A DNA stretch of 64,000 nucleotides from Methylomonas sp. AM2-LC (GCF_039904985.1 NZ_CP157005.1:4731501-4795500); one strand, 5' to 3'. Shown: positions 1 through 9,648, numbered from the stretch's first letter. The notes: generated from the letters alone by a model not told the origin. Made by a program: numbers and translations.

Positions 1-2
1 AT

Positions 3-2453
3 AAACAGGATAGCCAAGTCACTCGTTTTTTGAATTTCCTTGAAGACGAAGCATTGTCACGCATTCGGCTGCGAGTCAGTTTTGCGATTATGGAAAGTCT
101 TGCCGTCCAAATATCAAAATCTGAGCAAATCAATGACTGTCGGTTTGTCGATTATGTTCAGCGAGTAAATCAGCTTTTCCAGTATTACGGTGCGCCGGAA
201 TCGCCGCACTCATTACATTTCGATTTAACACGCGCTTTTGGTTTAAGTGCGGAGTTTTCCTTTTCCCAAGAACTCATTAAAGCCCTGTTTTATAATTGCC
301 TGCCAGTCTGGTCTGAATGGAATACCCAATTGTTTGAATCGCGTCGGGTCGATCCGCAAACCCGTGGTGTCTCGGTTGTTCGCGAAGTTAGCTACCGATT
401 TAGGGTAAATGGTAAAGATCCGCGAAGTGAGATGGAACCCGCTTTTGATGCACGGCTTAAACGTTTGCGTGACATACTTCTCGGTGAGTCGGGCAATGAA
501 TTGTCGCCATATATACTGCGCAGAAGCCTCAGCGAGGTTGTTTTTCTTTGGCTGGTTTTGAATCCGACTATTAATTCATCCGATCTGTTGGCAGAGGCTA
601 AGCAACTGTCGATCCGACTTCATGAACAAGGCCAATCGGGCGTGACTCTGTTATTGGATGATTTGTGCTCCTGGAGCCCTAGCGTCAAGGAACTGAGTAA
701 AACCTTAATCAGCTTGCTACGCACGAAATCCCGTAACATCATTGCCCATGCGCAACGATCAGTTGATGATTTGTACTTGGTTGTTCAGCAAGGCGTCGTT
801 GATTGGTCATCTATAGAGCGCTCCAGAGGTAGGGTCCGCGATCCTTTGATCAAACCTGCCTCAGGTCAACCTGAAAACATTGAGTGGTTCAAGCATATCC
901 AAATTGCCCGCAAACCGGATGAAGTGATTGATCCCTTATTTTCGGTGCGTGTTCGAACTGTGTTAAACGAAAGAACACTGTCCGTAAAGGAAGATGACAA
1001 TTCTACGGTTCAAATTCATCGGGAACTACCCAGTCAACTCCTAAATATCACCTGGATACCGATACGGGTTGATGAAAAACAAAACCCCATCACTAAGGAA
1101 TTTCGAGTCAATATTGAGCCTGCGTGGCGTATGCCCGCTGGGATAGATATTTGGTATGATCCAGAACGTTTGAAATATCGCAATCATCCAAAATATCCTG
1201 AGGAGGATAGCCGGCAATATCGCGCAGCCGCTGCTTCGGCAATGGCTATTCTGGTTTACGTGGTGCTTCAGGTGGTGAGCGAAAAGCTAGCCATTCAAAC
1301 CTCAGAAACCTGCCCTGCATTGATGGTACGTTTCCAGCAGCAGGGGAAAAGCGCCGCAAAGGATGAAGGCGATCATTGGGTGTATGCGATTTCACAAGCT
1401 GTCGAATCCGCACTGATGCGTGATATTTCCGTGCGTATGCAAGGCTTGGTAGCTGATGGGGTCAATAACCATTACAAAGCTAGGGGGGCAGCTTTTGCAT
1501 TATCGGCGGCATTTCCTATGATTGTAGCCACGAAACATACGTTACCGGTCAATAAAATTGCCGCGCTAATTTATACGACTCGTCCTTGCGACGATCATCC
1601 GGAAACCGATGATACCGATGGATTTATATTCCGGGCAAAAACCTATCTTGCGGAAGCGTTTAATGCAGCATCAACTGGCTATCGATTTGCCGTTGATCGG
1701 ATGCAAACCCATATCGTTGAAACGCGCGATGCATTCAAAAGCCCTAAACTCATCGTCGAAGAAGTATCAAGGCTGCAAGCACTTGGCTATGAACACATCA
1801 TACTGGTATCAAATCATTTCGGTAATCGCCGGATTAACCGTTCAGCGCAGCGTCATTCTCCGCATACGCAAACTGCATTTCTAGACGAGGTGGCCACTAA
1901 GTTTCCCCATGTCTGCTTATATATGCTGAGAAGAGATGTATTTCCAGCCACCCGTCTGCACACTCGTAGCAAATTGGAATCGGCATTTGAAGCCGTGCGA
2001 ATTTCCGATCATGATGAATTTGCCATCGACCAGGGCGATGGGGTACTCAAGCAACTTATCCCTGTCTATACCTTTGCAACGCTGGCGATTGTTGGCAATG
2101 ATGATGCGGCAAGGCCTCAGTCTGGTTTTTGTACTTATTTTTGGGATGCCGATTATCAGGTTAAAAACAGCGAGTGGAGGGAGCGTGTGCGCTCCAATCT
2201 GCTGGGTTCAAGCAATGGCATCCGAGAGTGTCTATTAAACGTTCTTAGAGGACTACATTTTCTGGAAGCGGAAAAGCAACCCGAAGGCGGCGTTTTCAAA
2301 CCCGTGCTGGATCCTTTTGGCTGGGTGCAGCCATCGTCAAACGATGCTGCCGGCGAAATTGAAGTACTGCCCTCCAGCCGGCGTAAAGGCAATGTATTAC
2401 TGTCATTGCCGGCATTGTTGTCACATGTTACTGATAGCCTCCATAGCGGCTAG
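3..2453 (+). CDS. Large uncharacterised protein, 5'-truncated by window edge; partner of the helicase
   Basis: The frame is open from the left edge (codons for KQDSQVTRF precede a possible TTG at 30), so the true start lies outside the window; at least 816 residues are present. I recognise no firm family. The protein is soluble, with no signal peptide. Its C-terminal third alternates predicted strands and helices: KIAALIYTTRPCD near residue 510, then YRFAVDRMQTHIVE, then a helix leading into GYEHIILVSNHFG. This loosely recalls an RNase H/PIWI-like fold, but no catalytic carboxylate set is clear. The stop is 3 nt before the ATG of the helicase gene, so the two are surely co-transcribed. The pairing recalls pPIWI_RE proteins with their helicase partners, which is only a hypothesis. 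Another helicase-associated defence or repair protein is equally possible. Confidence 0.75.
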   Translation, partial: KQDSQVTRFLNFLEDEALSRIRLRVSFAIMESLAVQISKSEQINDCRFVDYVQRVNQLFQYYGAPESPHSLHFDLTRAFGLSAEFSFSQELIKALFYNCLPVWSEWNTQLFESRRVDPQTRGVSVVREVSYRFRVNGKDPRSEMEPAFDARLKRLRDILLGESGNELSPYILRRSLSEVVFLWLVLNPTINSSDLLAEAKQLSIRLHEQGQSGVTLLLDDLCSWSPSVKELSKTLISLLRTKSRNIIAHAQRSVDDLYLVVQQGVVDWSSIERSRGRVRDPLIKPASGQPENIEWFKHIQIARKPDEVIDPLFSVRVRTVLNERTLSVKEDDNSTVQIHRELPSQLLNITWIPIRVDEKQNPITKEFRVNIEPAWRMPAGIDIWYDPERLKYRNHPKYPEEDSRQYRAAAASAMAILVYVVLQVVSEKLAIQTSETCPALMVRFQQQGKSAAKDEGDHWVYAISQAVESALMRDISVRMQGLVADGVNNHYKARGAAFALSAAFPMIVATKHTLPVNKIAALIYTTRPCDDHPETDDTDGFIFRAKTYLAEAFNAASTGYRFAVDRMQTHIVETRDAFKSPKLIVEEVSRLQALGYEHIILVSNHFGNRRINRSAQRHSPHTQTAFLDEVATKFPHVCLYMLRRDVFPATRLHTRSKLESAFEAVRISDHDEFAIDQGDGVLKQLIPVYTFATLAIVGNDDAARPQSGFCTYFWDADYQVKNSEWRERVRSNLLGSSNGIRECLLNVLRGLHFLEAEKQPEGGVFKPVLDPFGWVQPSSNDAAGEIEVLPSSRRKGNVLLSLPALLSHVTDSLHSG

Positions 2454-2456
2454 GTT

Positions 2457-5400
2457 ATGCTCGATCTAAACCAGCGGCATTCTCTATGGGGACAGGTATT
2501 CGAAATTGCTGTCAAAAGAGGGGTATTGACGGCATTGATTGCCAGTGGCGTTCGTGATCAGGATCGCTTAGATTTTACGCATTGGAGGTCATTGGATACT
2601 GCTGACATTTATGCGGCTTTAGCCAACGAACTTCAAGAAGTCGATCCCAATCTGAAAATCAGAACCCGTGAAACTGCTCGCCATTTATTCGAGTTGGGCA
2701 TGGGGCTCGGCCAAACAGCTATGCGTGAATACCTACGCAAATTAAAATCCGGCCCAGAAGACTACAGCATAAAAGCCTTGTGGTGTCCGTTACAGCCACC
2801 CCGTTTGCAGAGCGATTTTGATGTTGAAAAAGATGCCGCCTTGCTGGAATTTTCAACAGTCTTTAGCCAAGATCAACGTGTCGATTCTATTTTGGCTGAT
2901 AAAGGTTTTCCAGTCAGGGCGGATTTTTTGTTATGGTTGGAGCCTTGCTATGAACAGCTCGACAGAGAGTTCCTCTGTCTGGAGTTTTCCCTGAACGGCT
3001 TGCCGGAAACTGCCGATTACCGAAAACCTGAGGCACATCTTGAAGAACTGCGGCGTTTTGCCTGGTTCATGGATACCCGAAGCGTTTTCTCAAGGGTATG
3101 CGCCGAGGTTTCCGGAGAAGAATTTGTCCTCTCTCCCGATATCAAAAACCACTTGCCGGCATTTACTGGTCGCGATAAACCCTTATACAAATTATGCCAG
3201 GCAGCCTCTTATGTCCATACCTCCTTGCGTTGGCTAAAGAGCAAGGGATTTGATGATAAGCCTTGCAAGGCACGAGCGTTATCTATTACTCAAAACGGGT
3301 TTGAAAGCTTAAGCGCCCGATTCTTTATTGACCCTGAAAACGATCCGCGGATTTCCCTGATAGACAGTCTTGGTCGAGCCTACCGCAATAGTGAAAAAGT
3401 GCCGGACTGCGATGAAGATGCTCTGAACGATCATATTCGCCACGCTTTTGACAAGATTCGAAAAGCCTTACCCAAAGTGATCAGCAAACAGTTTCTCGAT
3501 ATGCGTGAGTTGCCGGAACCTGGTAAAAGCCTAGCCTACAATTTTTCTGAAGAAGTCGAAGGTTTTCTGAATCCCATGGCGACCGTACCATGGTTCGAAG
3601 CATTGTCCTGGGTGGATTTAGACTCCGACATAGCATACTTTCTGAAAGCAAATCCGCAAACGGTGATTTCGGAAACACTCGCTGAACGAGTTAGTCACGG
3701 CCAGCCAGTGCCATTACGCGATCTACATTCAGCCGCCGTGGTCGCCGGTATGCGGTCATCGGCGTTAGGCCAAATTACCGTACTTGGACTTGAAGGTAAT
3801 CCAGGTATCGGCAAAACCACGGCAGTCGTCAGTTTCCTCAAGGAATCCAGCGAAGGTTTTTTGTTCCTTTATGTCAGCCCAAGGGTCATTATTAATGACG
3901 ATGTTACAGAAAACCTGTCGCGGGATAGAATTAGCAAACAGCCTACCGGTATCCTTACCGTCACCACATACTCGAAACTGATTGGCGCCGCCAAGGCTTG
4001 GTATGAAAAACAACCACAGGAAGGTTTTACACTAAAACGAGTAGTCGATAGTGCAGTCGTTGCGGATGGCGTTAAAGATTTAAAGCACCCTGATAGTAGT
4101 ACGCTGATCCTTACGCCTTCTCGGAAGGAAGAGCTTGAACTCACGCATATCGGTTCAAGCCATCGCAAACGTGCAGAAACTGAACGGCAAGATAGAATGG
4201 AGGATGTTAAACGACCCGGCGTATTGAAGGTCTTATCCCTGACTACTCGCAATCTGCTGGCAGAAAACCCCTGCATCAATCGAGTTGTGCTGACTGCGGC
4301 TATTCAGGGTTATCGAGATCTGGGTGGAGACAAAAGCACTTTGTCGGCTCTGGATAACCTGTTTAAAAATCCTACCAACAATCAGGCCGGCAAACAAGAA
4401 CGACGGGCGTTCGCACAGCGCATCCAAACCATTGTGGTCATGGTCGATGAATTGACCGGTGATGGCGCAGGTGCTCCATTTATTCATGCTGTCGCTAAAT
4501 GGCTGGACCAACAATTCATTCGGTCGTTTGAAAGTGAACCATTGTTTCGAGTGATTCTGATTGTTTCTGACGCCTCGCTGGGTAACGAAATCGTCCTTGA
4601 TCGTTATCTAAATAGCGGCAAGCGCACCCCAGATAAAGTATTGGTTTCTAAAAGTGCTGGGAAAAGGCCGTTTCGTTTGGCAGCCATGCCAGTCAGAATT
4701 GGGGGAAAGCGTTTGCCGGTTTTACACATCATGACCAACAGCTACCCGGCAACAAAGTTATCGATAGATTACCGGGTAAGGCTTGATCTGATAAAGCCTG
4801 GCGAATTATCCGATGGAAGAACGCAGACTGTTCGGCAAGCCATAGTCGAGCAACAAGGTGAAACGATTATCGGTAATGTCATCCAGGAAATTAAGCGGGC
4901 ACTAGTTTCCGGCGCCGACCAGGTTATCTTTTTTGCGCAAGACAAAGCTTTTTTACGTTCGGTAGAGACATTGTTAGTTACGAGCGAAGAAGGCGAGCCT
5001 CTCTTAAACGCAAAGCAAGTGGCAATCCTGGATTCGAGTGTGACCGCCGCCAAACGCAAGGCCCTAATAGCAGATGATCGCCGAGATACCGTAAAAGTGT
5101 TTCTGATGACCTCAAGCGGAGCACGAGGAGTATCTTTTCCTAAAACCGATTGGATCATCGCTTTGCTACCGCGTTTTGGAATTGAAGCGGCGTTAATGGA
5201 AGTTGCTCAGTTGATTTATCGCGGTCGAGGTAAAAACTATACTGCGGACGATGGCAGTATCCAAGATGATGGCGATTGGAAAGATCGCCGATTAGTCATG
5301 TTACTCCAGGATTTTCTGCCACAGGATGAAATTCCAGAGCTCCGGCAATGGCTCAGGCAGGTCAGCGATCTCTTAACCTATTTGGTCATGCTCAGGGCGA

Positions 5401-6317
5401 CTATTTATACGCGGATTGTCGGTGACGCCGGTCTGGATAAGCAAAATCTTGCCATGGTCCCGGTGGGCGGAATTGGCAGCGAAGAAATGCTGTCGCTGAT
5501 GAGTACGCATGTCAGGGCGTTTTTAAAGGAGGCAGACGTTTTTTTGAGAGATTATTCTGCTGATGCAAATCGGCGTGGTTTAGTTTTCAATGCCCAGAAA
5601 AACACGCAACACTTATTCTCGAAGTTTTCATTGGATGCAACAGCAAGAGCTAAGGATTTTAAAAGTGTTTCTCGGTTGGAGGATATCCAGAAGTTTTCCA
5701 GACGTGCCAGTGCAGATAATGCCCCACTATTGATTTCACCGAATGACGATCCTGACTGTTTGCTTCCAGATCATCTCTACTGTATCGGTCCTTTTTGGCT
5801 GGAACATTGGGAAAATCTCGAAAAACAAGAACGATTTAATGTCGAAGGCTGGTCAACGGACGTTGGTCATCAAATCGCAAAACTGTTCGGAGAACTGGGT
5901 TATATCCATCGAGATGAAACATTACCTTTTAAATTGAGACAACCGGCCGAAGAGCTATTCAGAATACTGGCGCGAGAAAAGGAAGAAGCGACTCGCGAAT
6001 TTTCAACCATCAAATCACTACAATCTCCATCAACCTGGCTGGTTGTGCCTTTGGATTACCCAAGATTTTGGAAAAAAGATGCTAGCGGCCGGCTACCCTC
6101 GCTTGGCGATGACGAACTCGCATGGCGGGATGCGCTTGGCGCCTGCTTGGCAACATCAGCAGAAGTGCTCCCTGTTATTGCCCGTTATGCTGGCATACCT
6201 TATGCTGCAGTGATTGGAGAACAAGATCCGGCACGATTGGAATTGATTTTTGATGATAGATACCTTGCCGCTTCGAATGAGCTGAATTTACTGAATACGA
6301 TCCTATTAGCAGAATGA
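2457..6317 (+). CDS. Large superfamily 2-type helicase (1286 aa), candidate defence component
   Basis: This is an ATP-dependent nucleic-acid helicase by its motifs. Walker A is GNPGIGKTT near residue 447, and a motif Ia-like segment LYVSPR follows. A motif II-like VVMVDELTG lies near residue 660. The C-terminal RecA-like half has QVIFFAQDK, then SSGARGVSFP and AQLIYRGRG, which fit motifs IV to VI. The 440 residues before Walker A match no family I recognise, and about 300 residues follow motif VI. The GVSFP...LP arrangement before the arginine motif is more like DinG/XPD-type helicases than DEAD-box ones; this is inference. It starts 3 nt after the upstream gene, which is probably its functional partner. 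The size and pairing fit a phage or plasmid defence module, but no function is shown by the sequence alone. Confidence 0.8.
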   Translation: MLDLNQRHSLWGQVFEIAVKRGVLTALIASGVRDQDRLDFTHWRSLDTADIYAALANELQEVDPNLKIRTRETARHLFELGMGLGQTAMREYLRKLKSGPEDYSIKALWCPLQPPRLQSDFDVEKDAALLEFSTVFSQDQRVDSILADKGFPVRADFLLWLEPCYEQLDREFLCLEFSLNGLPETADYRKPEAHLEELRRFAWFMDTRSVFSRVCAEVSGEEFVLSPDIKNHLPAFTGRDKPLYKLCQAASYVHTSLRWLKSKGFDDKPCKARALSITQNGFESLSARFFIDPENDPRISLIDSLGRAYRNSEKVPDCDEDALNDHIRHAFDKIRKALPKVISKQFLDMRELPEPGKSLAYNFSEEVEGFLNPMATVPWFEALSWVDLDSDIAYFLKANPQTVISETLAERVSHGQPVPLRDLHSAAVVAGMRSSALGQITVLGLEGNPGIGKTTAVVSFLKESSEGFLFLYVSPRVIINDDVTENLSRDRISKQPTGILTVTTYSKLIGAAKAWYEKQPQEGFTLKRVVDSAVVADGVKDLKHPDSSTLILTPSRKEELELTHIGSSHRKRAETERQDRMEDVKRPGVLKVLSLTTRNLLAENPCINRVVLTAAIQGYRDLGGDKSTLSALDNLFKNPTNNQAGKQERRAFAQRIQTIVVMVDELTGDGAGAPFIHAVAKWLDQQFIRSFESEPLFRVILIVSDASLGNEIVLDRYLNSGKRTPDKVLVSKSAGKRPFRLAAMPVRIGGKRLPVLHIMTNSYPATKLSIDYRVRLDLIKPGELSDGRTQTVRQAIVEQQGETIIGNVIQEIKRALVSGADQVIFFAQDKAFLRSVETLLVTSEEGEPLLNAKQVAILDSSVTAAKRKALIADDRRDTVKVFLMTSSGARGVSFPKTDWIIALLPRFGIEAALMEVAQLIYRGRGKNYTADDGSIQDDGDWKDRRLVMLLQDFLPQDEIPELRQWLRQVSDLLTYLVMLRATIYTRIVGDAGLDKQNLAMVPVGGIGSEEMLSLMSTHVRAFLKEADVFLRDYSADANRRGLVFNAQKNTQHLFSKFSLDATARAKDFKSVSRLEDIQKFSRRASADNAPLLISPNDDPDCLLPDHLYCIGPFWLEHWENLEKQERFNVEGWSTDVGHQIAKLFGELGYIHRDETLPFKLRQPAEELFRILAREKEEATREFSTIKSLQSPSTWLVVPLDYPRFWKKDASGRLPSLGDDELAWRDALGACLATSAEVLPVIARYAGIPYAAVIGEQDPARLELIFDDRYLAASNELNLLNTILLAE

Positions 6318-6348
6318 TCCTATTTAGTCAGGTCAAACTGCAAACCTC

Positions 6349-6382
6349 CCAAACTCAAAGTTTGGAACACAACATGTGTGTT
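6349..6382 (+). terminator. Two tandem hairpins after the helicase gene
   Basis: CCAAACT-CAA-AGTTTGG (6349-6365) is followed directly by AACACA-ACATG-TGTGTT (6366-6382). Both stems are perfect. There is no U-run, so this could be a terminator of unusual form or a transcript-end stabiliser. It lies between the helicase stop and the stop of the convergent nuclease gene. Confidence 0.35.
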
Positions 6383-6477
6383 GCTAAACCTCGTATTAAT
6401 AATGGTTGTACGCACTACGCTGAACAAGGTTGGCGGCTCGATACAAGCCTTATGCCTTGAGCGCTTGCAACAGGCAA

Positions 6478-7821
6478 CTATTGTTCCGCCCCTTTTTGAG
6501 ATCGCAAGTGGCGAAAGAGTTTTTTTCGGATGGCCTCTTCGGATAATTCTTCATGATAATAAAACTCAATCAACGTGTAACCATACTGTTTACAAATGGT
6601 TTTTTTCTTACGATCATTGTCCTGCCGTTTCTTTAGTCCATCTTCGCCACCCCAATGGCCCAAAGCCTGATAGTGTTGTTCTCCCTGGTATTCGATACCT
6701 AGCCGAATCTCGGGTATCCATACGTCAAGCTCTAAACCCTGAAGCTCGATGCCTCGATAGTGATGAACGACCTGCATTGGAGAGAACATCAGTTTTACTA
6801 TGTTGAACAAAATCGTCTCCGAAATCCATTTCTCCCCGATTTTTGGATAGCCAAAAGCTTCCCTAACTTCGTTTTCTATGTTTTTGTACTCTGCCCCCTC
6901 GTAGACGTCATGCCCCAGATTTTTTCGGGAAAATAATGTGTGATAAGGCAAATAACGCTGAAGAAATGTGGAATAGTACATGTAGCTGCCGTACATATGA
7001 CCTGGAACCTTGCCGGTACATAGGCTGCAGATTCCATTCAATACTTGAATATTGTCTACTTGAGACCGTAGCACTTGTTCACTATTTCCGTAAGGCAATT
7101 GTTTTTCAATTTCATTTTTGCAGGAATAATGACCGTCAAAACATGCACATGTGAATAGTTGTCCGCAACGACGGCAGATGGACATGACTGGGTAAGAAAT
7201 TTTGCCAATTCTGATTTCGTCGAGATCATGACGGCAGGGCTGATCAATTGCGGCCAGTTCGCTCAGCAGGTGGTTGTCAAAGTGAATGCCAAACAAGCAA
7301 AAATAGGACTTTTTCTTTTTGGCTGAGATTTGGTGCGCGTAACCCGTAGCATAAATTCCCTCTTCAAGCACAACATCAATTTCGTAATCCCCATTTTGGA
7401 CAAAAATCAAAATATTACCCAGCGAGAAATCTTTAACTTTTGCGAATGGAAATAAGGACGGTAACTCACAATAGGCTCTGTCAATATTGTTGATTGCGGT
7501 AAAGCTGTAGTCCTCATGACCATATTTAGCGCAGAACTGCATATCAAGCTCTTGTTTAATGTCGTTTTTCCAGCCTGTAAATTTGATTAGATTTTTACCG
7601 GATACACATCGGCTCCCTCGGAGATAATTTGTATATCCCAATGTAGATTCTGGAAATGTACTTATTCCATATGTACTAAATACGCTTTCGAGCTGTTTTT
7701 TGAACTCAATCCTGACATCGTGAAAGAAGTTGCCCCTTTTCATCGGTGATCGAGCCAAAGCGTTACTAAATGTATCCTTAATTAGGGATGTTCGAATTTC
7801 TACTGTATGTTTCGTAGCCAT
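6478..7821 (-). CDS. PD-(D/E)XK-like (Vsr/DUF559-type) nuclease with zinc-ribbon cysteines
   Basis: The protein has 447 residues. Its last 110 resemble the Vsr/TnsA/DUF559 branch of restriction-endonuclease-like folds. The segment ELDVWIPEIRLGIEYQGEQH gives the acidic residue, the E-x-Q form of the motif, and a following His; a basic region RQDNDRKKKTICKQYGY then an aromatic strand LIEFYYHE come after it. The middle contains CRRCGQLFTCAC and CSLC, probable zinc ligands. The N-terminal 200 residues are unknown. It may act as a DNA endonuclease or a DNA-binding relative. It is convergent with the helicase operon, so it is not in the same transcript, but it could belong to the same defence cluster. 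The lysine of the classic motif is replaced by Gln, as in some members of this fold. Confidence 0.7.
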   Translation of the reverse strand: MATKHTVEIRTSLIKDTFSNALARSPMKRGNFFHDVRIEFKKQLESVFSTYGISTFPESTLGYTNYLRGSRCVSGKNLIKFTGWKNDIKQELDMQFCAKYGHEDYSFTAINNIDRAYCELPSLFPFAKVKDFSLGNILIFVQNGDYEIDVVLEEGIYATGYAHQISAKKKKSYFCLFGIHFDNHLLSELAAIDQPCRHDLDEIRIGKISYPVMSICRRCGQLFTCACFDGHYSCKNEIEKQLPYGNSEQVLRSQVDNIQVLNGICSLCTGKVPGHMYGSYMYYSTFLQRYLPYHTLFSRKNLGHDVYEGAEYKNIENEVREAFGYPKIGEKWISETILFNIVKLMFSPMQVVHHYRGIELQGLELDVWIPEIRLGIEYQGEQHYQALGHWGGEDGLKKRQDNDRKKKTICKQYGYTLIEFYYHEELSEEAIRKKLFRHLRSQKGAEQ

Positions 7822-7940
7822 GAATGTTATCTAGTAAACTTCAGCACAGCATTTGTGCTTTGTTGTCTTCTTTCTGTGTTAGGAGCGTATGCCAGCAACT
7901 CTTGAACAGTCCATTGAAAAAATTGAGTCGAGCAGATGAG

Positions 7941-7986
7941 TGTTTCGTTTATTTCACTTGTTTCGTTTATTTCGGTTGTGTATAAT
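7941..7986 (+). promoter_or_regulatory. Promoter and direct-repeat operator for the HTH/PIN pair
   Basis: TGTTTCGTTTATTTC occurs twice, at 7941-7955 and 7959-7973, with an 18-bp period. The second copy overlaps a -35-like TTGTTT (7958-7963), which stands 17 bp before a perfect -10 TATAAT (7981-7986). The layout fits autorepression by the downstream HTH antitoxin. The leader to the start codon is about 135 nt. Confidence 0.6.
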
Positions 7987-8125
7987 ATTCCCATTCCTGA
8001 ATTTTAACTCACCCAAATAAAGCATAACTCAGATCGCTGAAAAATTTCGAACCGGCCTAAGTATTCACAGAAAACTGAAACCGATGCAAATATTGATAGC
8101 ATAAACTGACAACATAGAGAAAACG

Positions 8126-8584
8126 ATGAACACAAAAGAAAGCCCTGACCTCCCAACAGAGGCCGAAGTTTCGCTGGCCAAGGAAAGTAGCAGATTGCTC
8201 TCCTTGTACTTAAGCAGTAAGGAAGATACTCAATCAATTCGAGTGATTGACCAGGCTGGGGAGCATGACGCGGTAAGAATTCCGACCGCTGCTTTCCGAC
8301 TTTTGATTGATGTTTTGTCCGAAATGGCTCAAGGCAATGCAGTCAGTATGATTCCTGTTCATGCTGAACTAACAACACAAGAAGCGGCTGATATGCTCAA
8401 TGTTTCCCGTCCGCATCTGATCAAACTGCTGGACAGTGGCGTGATTCCTTACCACAAGGTTGGGACTCATCGTCGTGTACGGTATCAAAAATTGGTTGAT
8501 TTCAAAAATAAGATCGATACGGAACGGTTTTCAGCCTTAGAGGCATTGACAGCACAGGCGCAAGAATTAAACATGGGTTATTAA
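8126..8584 (+). CDS. Excisionase/MerR-type HTH antitoxin of a PIN toxin
   Basis: The protein has 152 residues. A C-terminal helix-turn-helix of the excisionase family is clear at about residues 87-132: LTTQEAADMLNVSRPHLIKL, then the wing VGTHRRVRYQKLVDF. The N-terminal 80 residues carry a helix and a probable dimer or toxin-binding segment. The stop codon is directly followed by the ATG of the PIN gene, the usual antitoxin-toxin order. It probably neutralises the toxin and represses its own promoter at the repeats 140-185 bp upstream. This HTH-plus-PIN pairing is well known from mobile elements. Confidence 0.8.
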   Translation: MNTKESPDLPTEAEVSLAKESSRLLSLYLSSKEDTQSIRVIDQAGEHDAVRIPTAAFRLLIDVLSEMAQGNAVSMIPVHAELTTQEAADMLNVSRPHLIKLLDSGVIPYHKVGTHRRVRYQKLVDFKNKIDTERFSALEALTAQAQELNMGY

Positions 8585-9154
8585 ATGACCAGTTTCTCTG
8601 TAGTGTATGACGCATGCGTACTGTATCCGGCGCCCTTACGTGATTTACTGATGCATCTAGCGCTCACTGATCTTTACCGTGCAAAATGGACAGAACAAAT
8701 TCACGAAGAATGGATCAGAAATCTTCTGGAAGCTCGTCCGGAGCTTACACGCGAACAACTGGAGAGAACACGCCAATTCATGGATAGCAGTGTCCGTGAC
8801 TGTTTGGTTTCTGGGCACGAATTTCTGATTCCGACGCTGCAACTGCCTGATCACAACGACAGGCATGTCCTAGCAGCCGCTATTCGCAGTCATGCCAGTG
8901 TTATTTTGACCTTCAATTTAAAGGATTTTCCGGCAAGAGAGCTTGAAAAATACGACGTCGAAGCCTTGCATCCCGACGAGTTTATCTCGGATCTGATTGA
9001 TCTCAATCCGGCAAAGGTTTTGGAAGCAGTTGCCAGGCATCGCCGCTCTCTGAAAAATCCTCCAAAAACCGGCAAGGAATATCTTGATACACTTCTGCAA
9101 CAGGGATTACCCGAAACAGTTAGTCAGTTAAGGCATTGGGAAATAGCTTTTTAA
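8585..9154 (+). CDS. PIN-domain ribonuclease toxin (VapC50-like)
   Basis: The protein has 189 residues and belongs to the longer PIN family with a C-terminal extension. The PIN acidic residues are visible: VVYDACVLYP at the start, EEW near residue 36, then LPDHNDRHVLAAAI and ILTFNLKDFP near residue 105. The extension after residue 125 (HPDEFI...) resembles the C-terminal VapC50 domain. It would cleave RNA when released from the upstream antitoxin. Start and upstream stop abut with no gap, which indicates translational coupling. Confidence 0.82.
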   Translation: MTSFSVVYDACVLYPAPLRDLLMHLALTDLYRAKWTEQIHEEWIRNLLEARPELTREQLERTRQFMDSSVRDCLVSGHEFLIPTLQLPDHNDRHVLAAAIRSHASVILTFNLKDFPARELEKYDVEALHPDEFISDLIDLNPAKVLEAVARHRRSLKNPPKTGKEYLDTLLQQGLPETVSQLRHWEIAF

Positions 9155-9278
9155 AAAATTTTAGAAAAATAAGCTACCTTTTTAGCATGCTACAAACTTT
9201 GTAAGTATAAATCTTGTTCCCAAAGATAAGCGTTACCCCTTGGGAATCTCTGTTTTTAACTGCCTTTAGGAAATCAAT

Positions 9279-9551
9279 ATGAATAAATCCGAATTAATCA
9301 ATGCTATCGCCACCCATTCCGGATTAACCAAAGCTGAGGCAGAACGTGCTTTGAGCGCCCTGGTACAGACTATTGGTTCAACCTTAAAAGCCGGCGATTC
9401 CATTGCGTTAGTTGGATTTGGTACTTTTGAAGTTAAGGAAAGAGCCGAACGCACTGGCCGTAATCCACAAACTGGCGAAGCAATTACCATCGCCGCGGCC
9501 AAGATTCCTTCATTTAAGGCTGGTAAAGGGCTTAAAGACGCTGTTCAATGA
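9279..9551 (+). CDS. HU-type nucleoid-associated DNA-binding protein
   Basis: A 90-residue HU/IHF-family protein of normal length. The N-terminal helices ([20 protein letters not shown]) and the beta-arm RNPQTGE that inserts into the minor groove are intact. A good ribosome site AGGAAATCA precedes the ATG. It bends and compacts DNA as a dimer. On a conjugative element it may support replication initiation or relaxosome assembly, or mimic host HU to reduce the fitness cost; these roles are inference. It stands alone, with its own terminator at 9565-9587. Confidence 0.92.
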   Translation: MNKSELINAIATHSGLTKAEAERALSALVQTIGSTLKAGDSIALVGFGTFEVKERAERTGRNPQTGEAITIAAAKIPSFKAGKGLKDAVQ

Positions 9552-9564
9552 AGGTTTTAAATAA

Positions 9565-9587
9565 TTGGTCAGGCAGTGCCTGACCAA
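9565..9587 (+). terminator. Rho-independent terminator of the HU gene
   Basis: The stem TTGGTCAGGC/GCCTGACCAA is perfect over 10 bp with loop AGT, followed by TATTTTA. It lies 13 nt after the HU stop. It may also serve the convergent tra operon, whose last gene ends at 9649. Confidence 0.85.
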
Positions 9588-9648
9588 TATTTTACATTTA
9601 TGCTGAGCAGGAGATTGTTTAGAGCTTCTTTTCAGCAAATCTAGATAT

